Shown here piece after piece: positions 16,161 to 23,755 of a stretch of DNA of 37,566 nucleotides. Position 1 is the stretch's first letter. Every line of letters begins with the position of its first letter. Below the pieces are notes generated by a model. The model was not told the DNA's origin. It searched no databases and saw only the letters and a list, made by a program, of their open reading frames with translations. The position numbers and the translations under genes were made by a program. Source of the DNA: Chlamydiota bacterium (GTDB taxonomy: Bacteria; Chlamydiota; Chlamydiia; Chlamydiales; Parachlamydiaceae); NCBI GenBank assembly GCA_013288825.1, contig JABDBC010000020.1:1-37566 (forward strand), read 5' to 3'.

Positions 16161-16873
16161 GCTGTCTCCAGTAAAGCTTTCCATGTTTTGAGGGCTAGCT
16201 CAGCGTGAGCCAATAATACATTAGTGATACGCTCTTCAGTAGTTGCATTATCTTTTGCAGGAAAAAGATCATGAGCAATTTTGGGCTCCAGATTCCATTG
16301 ATGCCATGTAGTGACAATGCATCCGGTAGCTTGGTTTTTAAAAGTCCATCCCCCACAATGATGTTTGAGGAACTTTGGCGGTTTTGGTTGAAAGAAAGTG
16401 ATGCCTTCATCCGGAATGCAGCGACGTATGGAACGGACCTGGATCATGCCGCTGTCTGAGAGCACGTCCATTAAAAATTCTTGATAAATTCCATCGTTAT
16501 ATAGGGTTTCTATGCGTTTAACATGGGGAAGTTTTTCTGGCCATTTATCCATCTCATATATGGCTTGATAAGCCATCTGCGGTGAACATCGCATGCCTAT
16601 TGATGTTTCAATTTTCCCTTCAAATTTTCCCAAGGATTGAGAGGACTCCTGGGCACTCCGAATAGTTTTTATTACATCGCCAATGCTGTGCTTTTTTGAA
16701 AAGGAGCAAGCAGGCAGTTTAATCTGGAATTGCTTATCCAACATGCAAGTGAAATCGATAATTTCCTGCGAATCTAAACCAACGCCTGTCTCTCCTAAGG
16801 GGGTATTTGAATCGATGTGGGGATTCTTAATTCCTAGCCCATTCTGGATAAGTTTTTTTATCTCTTCAATCAT
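16157..16873 (-). CDS. Acyl carrier protein fused to SRPBCC cyclase domain
   Basis: A 238-residue two-domain protein. Residues of about 1-78 are an acyl carrier protein with the phosphopantetheine serine in GVGLDSQEIIDFT (Ser35). Residues of about 86-238 are an SRPBCC domain with the paralogous blocks TLYNDGIYQEFLMDV, RSIRRCIPDEGITFFQPKPP and CGGWTF. A Ser-rich linker (SAQESSQSLG) joins them. In classical type II systems the ACP is a separate small protein, so this carrier would deliver its chain to a tethered cyclase. No other ACP is present in the operon. The ATG overlaps the stop of the radical SAM gene (ATGA) and has AGGTG 6 nt upstream. Confidence 0.9.
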   Translation of the reverse strand: MIEEIKKLIQNGLGIKNPHIDSNTPLGETGVGLDSQEIIDFTCMLDKQFQIKLPACSFSKKHSIGDVIKTIRSAQESSQSLGKFEGKIETSIGMRCSPQMAYQAIYEMDKWPEKLPHVKRIETLYNDGIYQEFLMDVLSDSGMIQVRSIRRCIPDEGITFFQPKPPKFLKHHCGGWTFKNQATGCIVTTWHQWNLEPKIAHDLFPAKDNATTEERITNVLLAHAELALKTWKALLETA

Positions 16874-18294
16874 TGTACACCTACTAATTGTTCATTTGTC
16901 ATAGGTCCTAACCATTTCTCTCGGTTATCCGCCAGGAGATCAACCAAGACTACATTCATAGACCAATTTGGTTGGTCTCGAGAAACTTTATTTCCCCAAA
17001 ATTTGGGATTTACAAACTCAAGAACCACATTTAAAAACCATTCTCTACCTAAAGCTGTCATTTCCACAGCTTCTTCAGTAATATGAACGAGTCCTTTGTT
17101 TTTTAGTTTTTGGAAAATATGACCGAAATCATCAAACAATTCTGTCCCAAAACGCTCAAGATAACGCTTAAAGTACACCCTATAATATTGAAAGGTGAAC
17201 ATAATATAGCGTTCCTTATGGTTCAGTTTATCCATTTTTTCTGAAATAGTGCTGACCATATGGTTGTCGCTATTGACCGTTTCTACGTATTCATCCACGG
17301 CTTTGGAAGTCCCTAGTCTATAGTTGTCAATGAGACTATAAGCTCCTGCTCCAATTCCAAGAGTGTCGCTTACATGCTCTAAGTTGTAATCATTATAAAC
17401 ACTTCTAAATCCAGGTTTGCAAAAATGGTTATGCATATAGAGCTCAAAACCCATTTCACTAGCAATATCGCCTGCTTCTGTATACATCATTTTGACCATA
17501 GGAGACTCACGATCAATAATGTTTGGCACCTTCCCCTCTTTAATGAACTTATCTTGTGGAGTGCCCTCATGAATACGATAGAGGTAGGTTGTTAAATGGG
17601 TTATCTCAAGATCCTTTAATTTCTTTAGATCTTCTTTCCAGACCTCTAAGGTATGTCCAGGCATGTTGTACATCATGTCCAACTGTATATTGACCATACC
17701 ACGTTTCTGAAGCGCTCTTATCACCCTTTCACTGGCTTCTGCGGCATGAGGAGAGCCCACAATTTTTAATACCTCCTCATTAAATGATTGCACCCCCAGA
17801 CTAATTCGATTAATTGGGGAACTCGCTACATAATCCAACTTCGCGTCATCATAATCTCTTGCATTGCCTTCTAAGGTAATTTCAGTGTCTTTTGTCACAG
17901 GAAAAGATCCACATAAAGCCTCTAATAAACGCTTGAGATTTTCAGTTCTTAGGATAGAGCCCGTTCCACCGCCAATGTAAATAGAACGCAAGCGGCTTTT
18001 ATTCCAGCGAGGATACCCCCCCCATTTTTGGATGTCCTTAATAAGGGCATTAATATAGAGGTTTTCCTTATCTTGAGGATCGTTTTTGGTTAACAACTCT
18101 ACAAAATAAGGGCATCCTTTGCAACGCACACGGCAAAAAGGGATTGAAACGTACAGTACGTAGTCTCCACAAGGTGTTTGCAGGTCTACATGATCTCGCA
18201 AAAACGTTGTGCCATGAGGATTCGGCCACATAGCAGTAGGGTAAAATATAAAGGGTAAATAGCATTTCTCTGGATAAGGCAATTGATCACTCAT
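16870..18294 (-). CDS. HemN-like radical SAM enzyme
   Basis: A 474-residue radical SAM protein. The iron-sulfur motif CRVRCKGC (C54, C58, C61) has HemN-type CxxxCxxC spacing. The family landmarks IYIGGGTGS (about 107-115), NRISLGVQSFN and LDMMYNMPGHT follow, and a HemN-type C-terminal domain starts near residue 350. The ATG at 18294 has AGGAG 7 nt upstream. HemN-like proteins include oxygen-independent coproporphyrinogen oxidase, and also methyltransferases and cyclopropanases of natural-product pathways. In HemN itself a fourth cysteine follows the motif (CxxxCxxCxC); here the next residues are PYF. With four-nucleotide coupling to the ACP gene, a tailoring role (C-methylation, decarboxylation or ring formation) is more likely than haem synthesis. 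Confidence 0.88.
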   Translation of the reverse strand: MSDQLPYPEKCYLPFIFYPTAMWPNPHGTTFLRDHVDLQTPCGDYVLYVSIPFCRVRCKGCPYFVELLTKNDPQDKENLYINALIKDIQKWGGYPRWNKSRLRSIYIGGGTGSILRTENLKRLLEALCGSFPVTKDTEITLEGNARDYDDAKLDYVASSPINRISLGVQSFNEEVLKIVGSPHAAEASERVIRALQKRGMVNIQLDMMYNMPGHTLEVWKEDLKKLKDLEITHLTTYLYRIHEGTPQDKFIKEGKVPNIIDRESPMVKMMYTEAGDIASEMGFELYMHNHFCKPGFRSVYNDYNLEHVSDTLGIGAGAYSLIDNYRLGTSKAVDEYVETVNSDNHMVSTISEKMDKLNHKERYIMFTFQYYRVYFKRYLERFGTELFDDFGHIFQKLKNKGLVHITEEAVEMTALGREWFLNVVLEFVNPKFWGNKVSRDQPNWSMNVVLVDLLADNREKWLGPMTNEQLVGVQ

Positions 18295-18331
18295 TCTCAA
18301 TCTCCTAGATTAGATATTTATGCAAACTGTG

Positions 18332-18841
18332 TTATACCAACGTCTTTGAAGCAATCGTTCTTTCAGATGGCAAAAAATGAGGAACCGCTGCTGGATCAAA
18401 GAAAATTCCTACCATATCCTTGTAAAGAATCGTAAAATCTTGACGCTTCATCTCAAAAAAACCATAGCGAAAAACCATGCCCCAACTTCTTTCTTTACCT
18501 TGAGTAAAAGTCAGGTCCTCTAGCAAACCTGCTATAGGAATTGGTTCACAGTCTAAATAATTGATATTGCGTCGCCAGGGGATGAATCCACCACCCATGT
18601 CAAATTGATAAACTTCGCTATCTGCAACCTGGCCAATTGAAGTGAATTTTTGACAGGGTTTGTTGCCCTGAAATGTTTCTTTAGGGGAATAATGAACAAT
18701 CCAATCGCCCTCAGCCATTCTCTTCAATGGTGAAGATTTGCCGTGGCAACTTTGAGTGATACCTGCTTTAACACCATTTCTGACGTGTTCGAATGAAACC
18801 ACGTTAACCCAGAAACGCGTTGAGTCACTTGCTTGCGACAT
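18332..18841 (-). CDS. EVE-domain protein
   Basis: A 169-residue protein made almost only of an EVE domain (RFWVNVVSFEHVRNGVKAGI, QSCHGKSSPLKRMAEGDWIVHYSP, FTSIGQVADSEVYQFDMGGGF). It is paralogous to the C-terminal half of the protein at 4842-5648. EVE domains bind modified nucleic-acid bases. It has AGGAG 7 nt before the ATG, and lies between the methyltransferase-like and radical SAM genes in the same direction with short gaps (33-37 bp), so it is co-transcribed with the polyketide enzymes. No enzymatic role in polyketide synthesis is evident. A protective or regulatory role is possible. Confidence 0.88.
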   Translation of the reverse strand: MSQASDSTRFWVNVVSFEHVRNGVKAGITQSCHGKSSPLKRMAEGDWIVHYSPKETFQGNKPCQKFTSIGQVADSEVYQFDMGGGFIPWRRNINYLDCEPIPIAGLLEDLTFTQGKERSWGMVFRYGFFEMKRQDFTILYKDMVGIFFDPAAVPHFLPSERTIASKTLV

Positions 18842-18874
18842 AAATCACTCCTGTACGGATTGTATGAAACTAAA

Positions 18875-19681
18875 TTATACTACTTCATGCTGTTCTCTTT
18901 TCTTTAAGACCTCCGGATATCCAATGAGATAGGTCACTTTGATGTGGAACTTCGAAGTGAGCTCGCCTACTTCCCATCTAAAATTTTTCCCAGATAGTTG
19001 TGAGGTCATTTCTAACCATTCTTGCTTTGTATACGTTCGAAAATTTGAGATGAGTCCATCCCAAGTGTATAGGAACGGAATGACAGGAACCAGATAGGTC
19101 CAAAAAAAACGTCCAAGTCTACGAGGGCGCACCATCAAAGAAAAAATAAGACAGGTGATCGGGGCAATAATTAATGTCATTAAAGAAATGGGTTTTCTTT
19201 CAGTAATTTCAAAAATTCCAATAGGCATTTGGGCGTTTACAGCATCTTGTAAGATGTGTTTTGCCTGTTCAGGTTGAAAGTGGTGAAAGGCTGTAAACAT
19301 AGTCCTTACCCCTTTTAGTTCCAACAGAACCTTGGTGGCATCGACTGATTGAGTGAGAGGGATAATATGAGGCTCTTTAATACTGTTGAAGGCCTCTACA
19401 TTTGGATATTTATCAGTTAAAATTAACCGAACATCTTTGCCTAAAGAGGCTGCTACCTTGGCCCGCACGCTTGGTGCAGGGCCTCCGCTTCCAGAACATA
19501 AATCCACAAGGGTGTCATGACCAGTTTCAGTAAGAACTTCTTCAAGTTTTGAAACAGTGGCATCATAGATGCCAAGAACTTTCATTTGATGTGCTAATAG
19601 ATCTGTGATGTATCTGCGAAATCTATTAGGGAGCCATTTTAAATCTTCGAATTCGAAAAGATGCAGTCTAGGTATAGCCAT
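18875..19681 (-). CDS. Class I SAM-methyltransferase-like membrane-associated protein
   Basis: A 268-residue protein. The first half carries a class I methyltransferase core: LVDLCSGSGGPAPSV as the SAM loop (about 58-72), LILTDKYPNVEAF as the acidic strand, then TAFHHFQPEQAKHILQDA. Two hydrophobic segments follow (PISLMTLIIAPITCLIFSLMV and FFWTYLVPVIPFLYTWDG), so the protein probably sits at the membrane. A C-terminal beta segment completes the fold. The ATG has GGGG 7 nt upstream. It lies second in the operon. O- or C-methylation of the polyketide is a fair inference. The lipid-like membrane segments are unusual for a soluble tailoring enzyme. Confidence 0.72.
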   Translation of the reverse strand: MAIPRLHLFEFEDLKWLPNRFRRYITDLLAHQMKVLGIYDATVSKLEEVLTETGHDTLVDLCSGSGGPAPSVRAKVAASLGKDVRLILTDKYPNVEAFNSIKEPHIIPLTQSVDATKVLLELKGVRTMFTAFHHFQPEQAKHILQDAVNAQMPIGIFEITERKPISLMTLIIAPITCLIFSLMVRPRRLGRFFWTYLVPVIPFLYTWDGLISNFRTYTKQEWLEMTSQLSGKNFRWEVGELTSKFHIKVTYLIGYPEVLKKREQHEVV

Positions 19682-19700
19682 ACAGCGCCCCTTTTTAAGA

Positions 19701-20168
19701 TCATTTTAGAGCAGGTGCCACCTTCTTTGTGGATAGCTCCTTGGCCATTTTAGCTAATGTTTTCACCGACTCTGGTAATTCTTTTTTTAGCTTCGGCAGC
19801 ATCTGTTTATTAAATATTTCTGCCACTGCAGGATTTTTAGGAGTGTATGTGAGAGTATGAGTGATTTTTACTCCCTCTTTTTGGGGGATCACTTCATGAA
19901 AAAATTGAATAGTCCCTAAGTCAAACTTGCCTTCATCTGTGAAACTCTTATTTGGCGTGCATTCGATGATTCGAATATCTAAAGGAAGGGGAGTTCCTGT
20001 AGGTTTTAGAGAGGCCTCTCCATTTTTTTGGAACTTATGCCCAGCTTTAAGCCGGCACCAGTCGATTCCATGATCCCACTCTGACCATGTTGACATATCA
20101 CTCCACAAAGCCCACACATTCTCTGGTGTAGCCTTGACTGTTTCATTATGTGAAATTTGAATCGTCAT
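19701..20168 (-). CDS. SRPBCC (polyketide cyclase/START-like) protein
   Basis: A 155-residue SRPBCC protein and the first gene of the polyketide operon. Landmarks are ETVKATPENVWALWSDMSTW, SEWDHGIDW, a long beta core and a C-terminal helix LKKELPESVKTLAKMAKELS. It is closest in this window to the plus-strand pair at 10052-10931, so members of one subfamily sit at both ends of the enzyme operon. A G-rich site (GGGGG) lies 6 nt before the ATG. A TTGACA promoter lies about 60 bp upstream. The precise role is not assignable. Confidence 0.8.
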   Translation of the reverse strand: MTIQISHNETVKATPENVWALWSDMSTWSEWDHGIDWCRLKAGHKFQKNGEASLKPTGTPLPLDIRIIECTPNKSFTDEGKFDLGTIQFFHEVIPQKEGVKITHTLTYTPKNPAVAEIFNKQMLPKLKKELPESVKTLAKMAKELSTKKVAPALK

Positions 20169-20229
20169 ATATAACCCCCAATGTATCGTGAACCTGTTTT
20201 TGGTAACGAAATACTTTATTTACAATTTA

Positions 20230-20258
20230 AATCTATAGATTCCACTATTTTGTGTCAA
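20230..20258 (-). promoter_or_regulatory. Likely promoter of the polyketide operon
   Basis: On the minus strand a consensus TTGACA (20253-20258) is followed after 17 bp by TAGATT (20230-20235); TATAGA at 16 bp is an overlapping alternative. The predicted start would leave a leader of about 55 nt before the first gene. The strong -35 box suggests transcription by the housekeeping sigma factor. No operator dyad was seen nearby. Confidence 0.5.
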
Positions 20259-20685
20259 CACGCACCATAAGCTGACAGCAATTCCAATCAAAATTTAGTC
20301 TAGTTGTTTTGAGTTGTACATTTTGTGAGGTTTTTATTGAAAAAATAATTAAACAACATCACTCACAACTATGTGTAGACTTTGTATTTTTATAAACCAT
20401 TTTAGAATTACGATCGGGCACCCCTGGGGCTTTCGTGCAGCCATAATCGGAAATTTTGACTAGAGGTTGATAAACATCTCTGAATGTATGCTAAATCTTG
20501 TTGGCAAACTGGCCCATGCGCAAGCTTGAGGGTAGGCAATGGCTATTTTGAATTGACCGATCCCTTCCAGATAGCTTTGAATATCTTGAAATCTTTCTAT
20601 TTCTTTGGTGTTCAGAAATTTAGTTCTCTAAAATAGGACTTCTTTCGAAATTGCTCATATTAGCTCTGACTATTAGGTCTCCTAA
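20259..20685. other. Non-coding or decayed stretch
   Basis: This gap between the operon promoter and the LysR remnant holds no convincing gene. A minus-strand frame of about 50 codons (LNTKEIERFQDIQSYLEG ..., ending with TAG near 20475) looks protein-like but has no start and is not recognised. It may be a relic. Confidence 0.4.
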
Positions 20686-21122
20686 TTAGCTTGCAAGGCT
20701 GTTTCTAAATCGGGAAGCTAAGTTGTTTTTCAAGAGGTTTTGGGGCAGATTGCGTAGACACTCAACGGCTCCATTTGCCATTCTGGAAGAACTTCCATGA
20801 GCTTTCCTTCCTTGATATCTTTCTCAACCAAGAAATCGGGAGGAGAACTCAAACCGGCCCCTGCAATGGCAAGCTGGTAGGCGGCATCCACTGAATCGCA
20901 CATTAATTTCGCTTGGTAGTTGACAATCACGCTCTTTCCTACGCTGTTTCTAAACCGGCGCGACAAAGGGAGCATCTCGATCCCAATCCAACGCCAAGTG
21001 CTCAGATCTTCAGGTTTTTTAACCTTGGTCTGTTTTTCAAAAAACGAAAGGGAACAGACGAGCTTTCGACCAAAGGAGAATAATTTTTTTGCCATTAAAC
21101 CGCTCTCTTTGAGAGTGGACAT
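20686..21122 (-). pseudogene. Fragment of a LysR-type regulator, frameshifted
   Basis: The frame beginning STLKESGLMAKKLFSFGRKL and continuing to VYAICPKTS matches the substrate-binding domain of LysR regulators (LIARKL, then PEDL, then AGAGLSSPPDFLVEKDI). The N-terminal helix-turn-helix is absent. Near 20741 the frame breaks; a shift restores QNLLKNNLASRFRNSLAS before a TAA at 20686, which matches the usual LysR C-terminus. The gene is therefore both truncated and frameshifted. A LysR gene next to a biosynthetic operon may once have regulated it, but the remnant cannot bind DNA. Confidence 0.75.
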
Positions 21123-21180
21123 TATGACATAGCAGTGCAATACAATGTTTTACTTCCTGGAAAGCAATACAGTTAAAGGC

Positions 21181-21372
21181 TCTTTTTTACCACTATTTAG
21201 CAGCCTTGCTACATGTCCTGTGAGGGCATTACAAGAATAGATACAAGTTTCAAGTATTATTCAAGGGGCTGTTTTTCGTGCAATTAACAAGCATGGGCAT
21301 ATTCGAGCTACGGGACTATCAGGCAAAAGCGTTGTGCTGATTATTACGCGGAATGATTACCTTAATCTGTGA
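21181..21372 (+). pseudogene. Tyrosine recombinase (integrase) remnant
   Basis: The plus-strand frame reads ATCPVRALQE, an in-frame TAG at 21238-21240, then IQVSSIIQGAVFRAINKHGH and IRATGLSGKSVVLIITR before a TGA at 21370. CPVRALxxW followed by GxVFRxIxxxGxxxxxxLSxxxV is the conserved middle of Xer/phage-type integrases. The stop replaces the usual Trp codon region. The catalytic Arg and His-x-x-Arg/Tyr segments are missing. It is a dead integrase, and direct evidence that mobile DNA once inserted between the two biosynthetic regions. Confidence 0.65.
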
Positions 21373-21438
21373 AACTCCAAAATGAAAAGATAACGCTGCA
21401 ACCAAGCTCGGGCTCTGATTACATAAGGACCATTCCGA

Positions 21439-22938
21439 TTATATCTCTTTAAAAAGATCTTCAAGGGTTACTTGGTTGGTAACGATTTCCTCAGAATACA
21501 TCGTGGGTTTTAGACCCCCCGTGGTAACCATTGAGAGGAACAGTTGTTTTTTTGTTCTCGTGTGCCTCCGAAAGATTTCCATCTTTTTCAGGAGATCTTG
21601 GGAATATACTTTGTCAATTGCAAAAAGGTTATCAGAACATTTGATTTCACATATTGTAATTGCCCCATCAGGTCGATCAAAAAGCAGGTCAATTTGAGTC
21701 CCATCTTGATTCTCTTTCGCTCTTGGTGAATAACGCCAAGTTCCTACGATAGAACCTGCATCGATATTTAAAGCCTGACGGATCTGATCGATGTGCTTAT
21801 AGCAAATAGATTCGAAAGCATATCCGGCCCAGACTTTCCAAGCTGGTTGATTGGATTTGGAAGTCCAAAAGCCATTGTTTATTGCCTTTTTAGCGATAAT
21901 CTTTAAATTTGGCTCAATCCAACGAAGATAAAATAGGCTATATTCATCATCAATGACATAGTATATCCCTTTGTCTTTATGCCCATAGGGAACTAAGCTA
22001 GTGATGAATCCAGCTTCTTCTAATTGATGCAGTCTACGAACTGTATTTCCTCCATCAGGAAGTTTAGATTGAGTGATGAGTTCAGATTGACCCACACCAT
22101 AACGATGTTTGGCAATAATTCGAATGAGATCTGTATATGGCTTAGGGTCTTCAAAAAGTGATGCAAATAATCTACCAAACTCTTTTACCAAAGGGCCATC
22201 ACTTTGAAAACAAAGCTCATCGATACTTTGTTGAGCGGAACGTCCTTTTCGAATGAACGACCAATAGAGAGGAACGCCACCTAAAACAGTGTAAAGATCA
22301 AGAATTTGTCTATGATTGAGACGGATCTGATGCTCTTTTAGAAAACTCTCCGTTTCGTGAAGTGAAAAAGGCTTTAGCTGAATCGTACGAGTTACTCGGT
22401 TATGAAGCCCTCCTTTATTATTGATGATGTTTTCAATAATCCATGAGGTAGCTGATCCACAAATGATTAGCTTAATGCGTTTATCAAAAACCCAGTAACG
22501 ATTCCAATATAATTCCAAGGCTGGAAGAAGCCTTGAACGTGGTGTTGCCATCCAAGGGAACTCGTCAAAAAAAAGAACAACCGTTTTTTCTTTTGGAATC
22601 TTGTTGATTGCTTGAGTGAGATCTTCAAAAGCGTCTCTCCAACGCTCTCTAGGAATGATAGAGGGACTTTGATAAAAAGTTGTTCCTATTTGCTTTGCAA
22701 ACTCTTCTAGCTGCTCTTTTGAAGAGCCTTTTTGCAGCCCCGTCACATGAAAAAATACACATGGGAGAGAATCCATAATGTTTTTAATGAGATAAGTTTT
22801 CCCGACCCTGCGGCGTCCATAGATAGCTATGAATTCCGATTTTTTGGATGCGATAAGGTCCTGAAGTAGTTCTTGTTCTCTTAGACGTCCGATGATCTTT
22901 TCTGTAACGTTTTTGGTCGTAGGATTCTTCTTAGCCAT
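21439..22938 (-). CDS. ATPase_2-type AAA ATPase with C-terminal DUF234/nuclease-like domain
   Basis: A STAND-like ATPase of about 499 residues. It begins with IIGRLREQELLQDLIASKKS, then Walker A YGRRRVGKTYL, Walker B VVLFFDEFPWM and sensor-like IICGSATSWI. A winged-helix region follows (GVGQSELITQSKL ... TVRRLHQLEEAGFI). The C-terminal DUF234-like domain holds GTQIDLLFDR and ICEIKCSD, the pattern of a PD-(D/E)xK nuclease fold. I chose the ATG at 22938 over a TTG at 22980; AGAGG lies just upstream. Such ATPases are common in intracellular and archaeal genomes. Their role is unproven and may be defence or mobile-element maintenance. The gene is isolated. Confidence 0.88.
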   Translation of the reverse strand: MAKKNPTTKNVTEKIIGRLREQELLQDLIASKKSEFIAIYGRRRVGKTYLIKNIMDSLPCVFFHVTGLQKGSSKEQLEEFAKQIGTTFYQSPSIIPRERWRDAFEDLTQAINKIPKEKTVVLFFDEFPWMATPRSRLLPALELYWNRYWVFDKRIKLIICGSATSWIIENIINNKGGLHNRVTRTIQLKPFSLHETESFLKEHQIRLNHRQILDLYTVLGGVPLYWSFIRKGRSAQQSIDELCFQSDGPLVKEFGRLFASLFEDPKPYTDLIRIIAKHRYGVGQSELITQSKLPDGGNTVRRLHQLEEAGFITSLVPYGHKDKGIYYVIDDEYSLFYLRWIEPNLKIIAKKAINNGFWTSKSNQPAWKVWAGYAFESICYKHIDQIRQALNIDAGSIVGTWRYSPRAKENQDGTQIDLLFDRPDGAITICEIKCSDNLFAIDKVYSQDLLKKMEIFRRHTRTKKQLFLSMVTTGGLKPTMYSEEIVTNQVTLEDLFKEI

Positions 22939-23008
22939 ATGCCTCTTTAAAACTTGTGCTATTCCGCTGGTTTCAAACAAATCAATCTAGCGGGAAAAAC
23001 TCATCATT

Positions 23009-23102
23009 ATGTTTCATCCGCCGTGATTAATTTTTATAACATGGCGGATGAAACATGTTTTAGTGTTTAACCCGCCGCTTTTGAATGTATCAAACGCGGC
23101 GG
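23009..23102. repeat. Two strong inverted repeats with a shared GGCGGATGAA motif
   Basis: The first dyad has perfect 14-bp arms, ATGTTTCATCCGCC (23009-23022) and its complement (23043-23056), around a 20-nt AT-rich loop. The second (23072-23102) pairs CCGCCGC with GCGGCGG, extended by TTTGA/TCAAA around a 5-nt loop. The decamer GGCGGATGAA appears three times, twice on the plus strand and once inverted. No T-tract follows, so these are not ordinary terminators. They lie between the ATPase start and the lanthipeptide promoter, and could be operators or recombination sites. Confidence 0.75.
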
Positions 23103-23221
23103 ATGAAGACAAGCTTTTCTGCACGATTTTTAGCAAATTTAACGATTTTAAGAGAGAGAAGAAGAGGAATAAAAGAGAGAAGATGATGTAGTGCCACTAA
23201 ATAATGCCACTAAATAAGGAT

Positions 23222-23249
23222 TTGAATATAGTGATAAATGAAGTATACT
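23222..23249 (+). promoter_or_regulatory. Candidate promoter of the lanthipeptide operon
   Basis: TTGAAT (23222-23227) and TATACT (23244-23249) are 16 bp apart. This is the best sigma-70-like pair upstream of the precursor gene. It would give a leader transcript of about 250 nt, long enough for regulation. The small open frames within that leader do not look coding. Confidence 0.35.
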
Positions 23250-23509
23250 TAGTGATGGACATGGCGATTTTCCGTTTGGTTTTAGGTTTCGTCAAAAACA
23301 CTATAAACAAACGCGATCGTTATGTCCCTTTATTTTTTAATAGTCATAAGTTTCTGATTTCTTCCCTAGGGAAAAAGAAGAATTCTGCGTTCTTCCCCTT
23401 GCGGTCCGAATTGCTGTCTGATGGTAGTGGTAAGTAATTTATATTTGCGGATAAATTCTTAAAGGCGTATTCTCTGGTTTTTCTAAAAAAACACATGCAA
23501 AAGGTATTT

Positions 23510-23755
23510 ATGGTAACACCTATAGGCCCCCAATTCCAGAATTTTTTTTTCCCTGAAGAGAAACATGCCGAAGATCCATATGAGATGGATATAGTAATTA
23601 AAGAGGACCTCCTTGATGTAAATAAAGAAGTTCCAAGGACAGACCACAACTGTACTATGCAATGCTCTTACCGATGCTCTTGCCCTTGTGGGACAGCTGG
23701 ATGTGTAACAGCAGGTTGTAGAGTTACAGAGTCGGGCAGTAATTGCATCTGTTGA
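23510..23755 (+). CDS. lanA: Class I lanthipeptide precursor peptide
   Basis: An 81-residue precursor if the ATG at 23510 is used (AAGG 5 nt upstream); an ATG at 23495 would add five residues. The leader of 43 residues is acidic, contains EDLLDV in the place of the class I FNLD-type LanB-binding box, and ends with EVPR. That resembles the nisin leader end (SPR), where a subtilisin-like protease cuts. The following 38-residue core holds nine Cys and nine Ser/Thr, including CSCPCGTAGCVTAGC and a SGSNCIC end. The stop overlaps the LanC start (TGATG). The equal Cys and Ser/Thr counts would allow many (methyl)lanthionine rings. I recognise no known lantibiotic core here. Confidence 0.88.
   Translation: MVTPIGPQFQNFFFPEEKHAEDPYEMDIVIKEDLLDVNKEVPRTDHNCTMQCSYRCSCPCGTAGCVTAGCRVTESGSNCIC

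Noticed and set aside
21439-22938. The ATPase as a lanthipeptide transporter or immunity protein
   Set aside because: It has no ABC signature or membrane segments; it is an ATPase_2/DUF234-type protein facing away from the operon.
23009-23056. Transcription terminator at the 14-bp inverted repeat
   Set aside because: The loop is long (20 nt) and no T-run follows on either strand, and no gene ends next to it.
23204-23437. 77-codon plus-strand frame upstream of the lanthipeptide precursor
   Set aside because: No ribosome site, no recognisable domain, and it overlaps the promoter candidate; it ends in a Lys/Ser-rich tail without protein-like features. Likely part of the leader.
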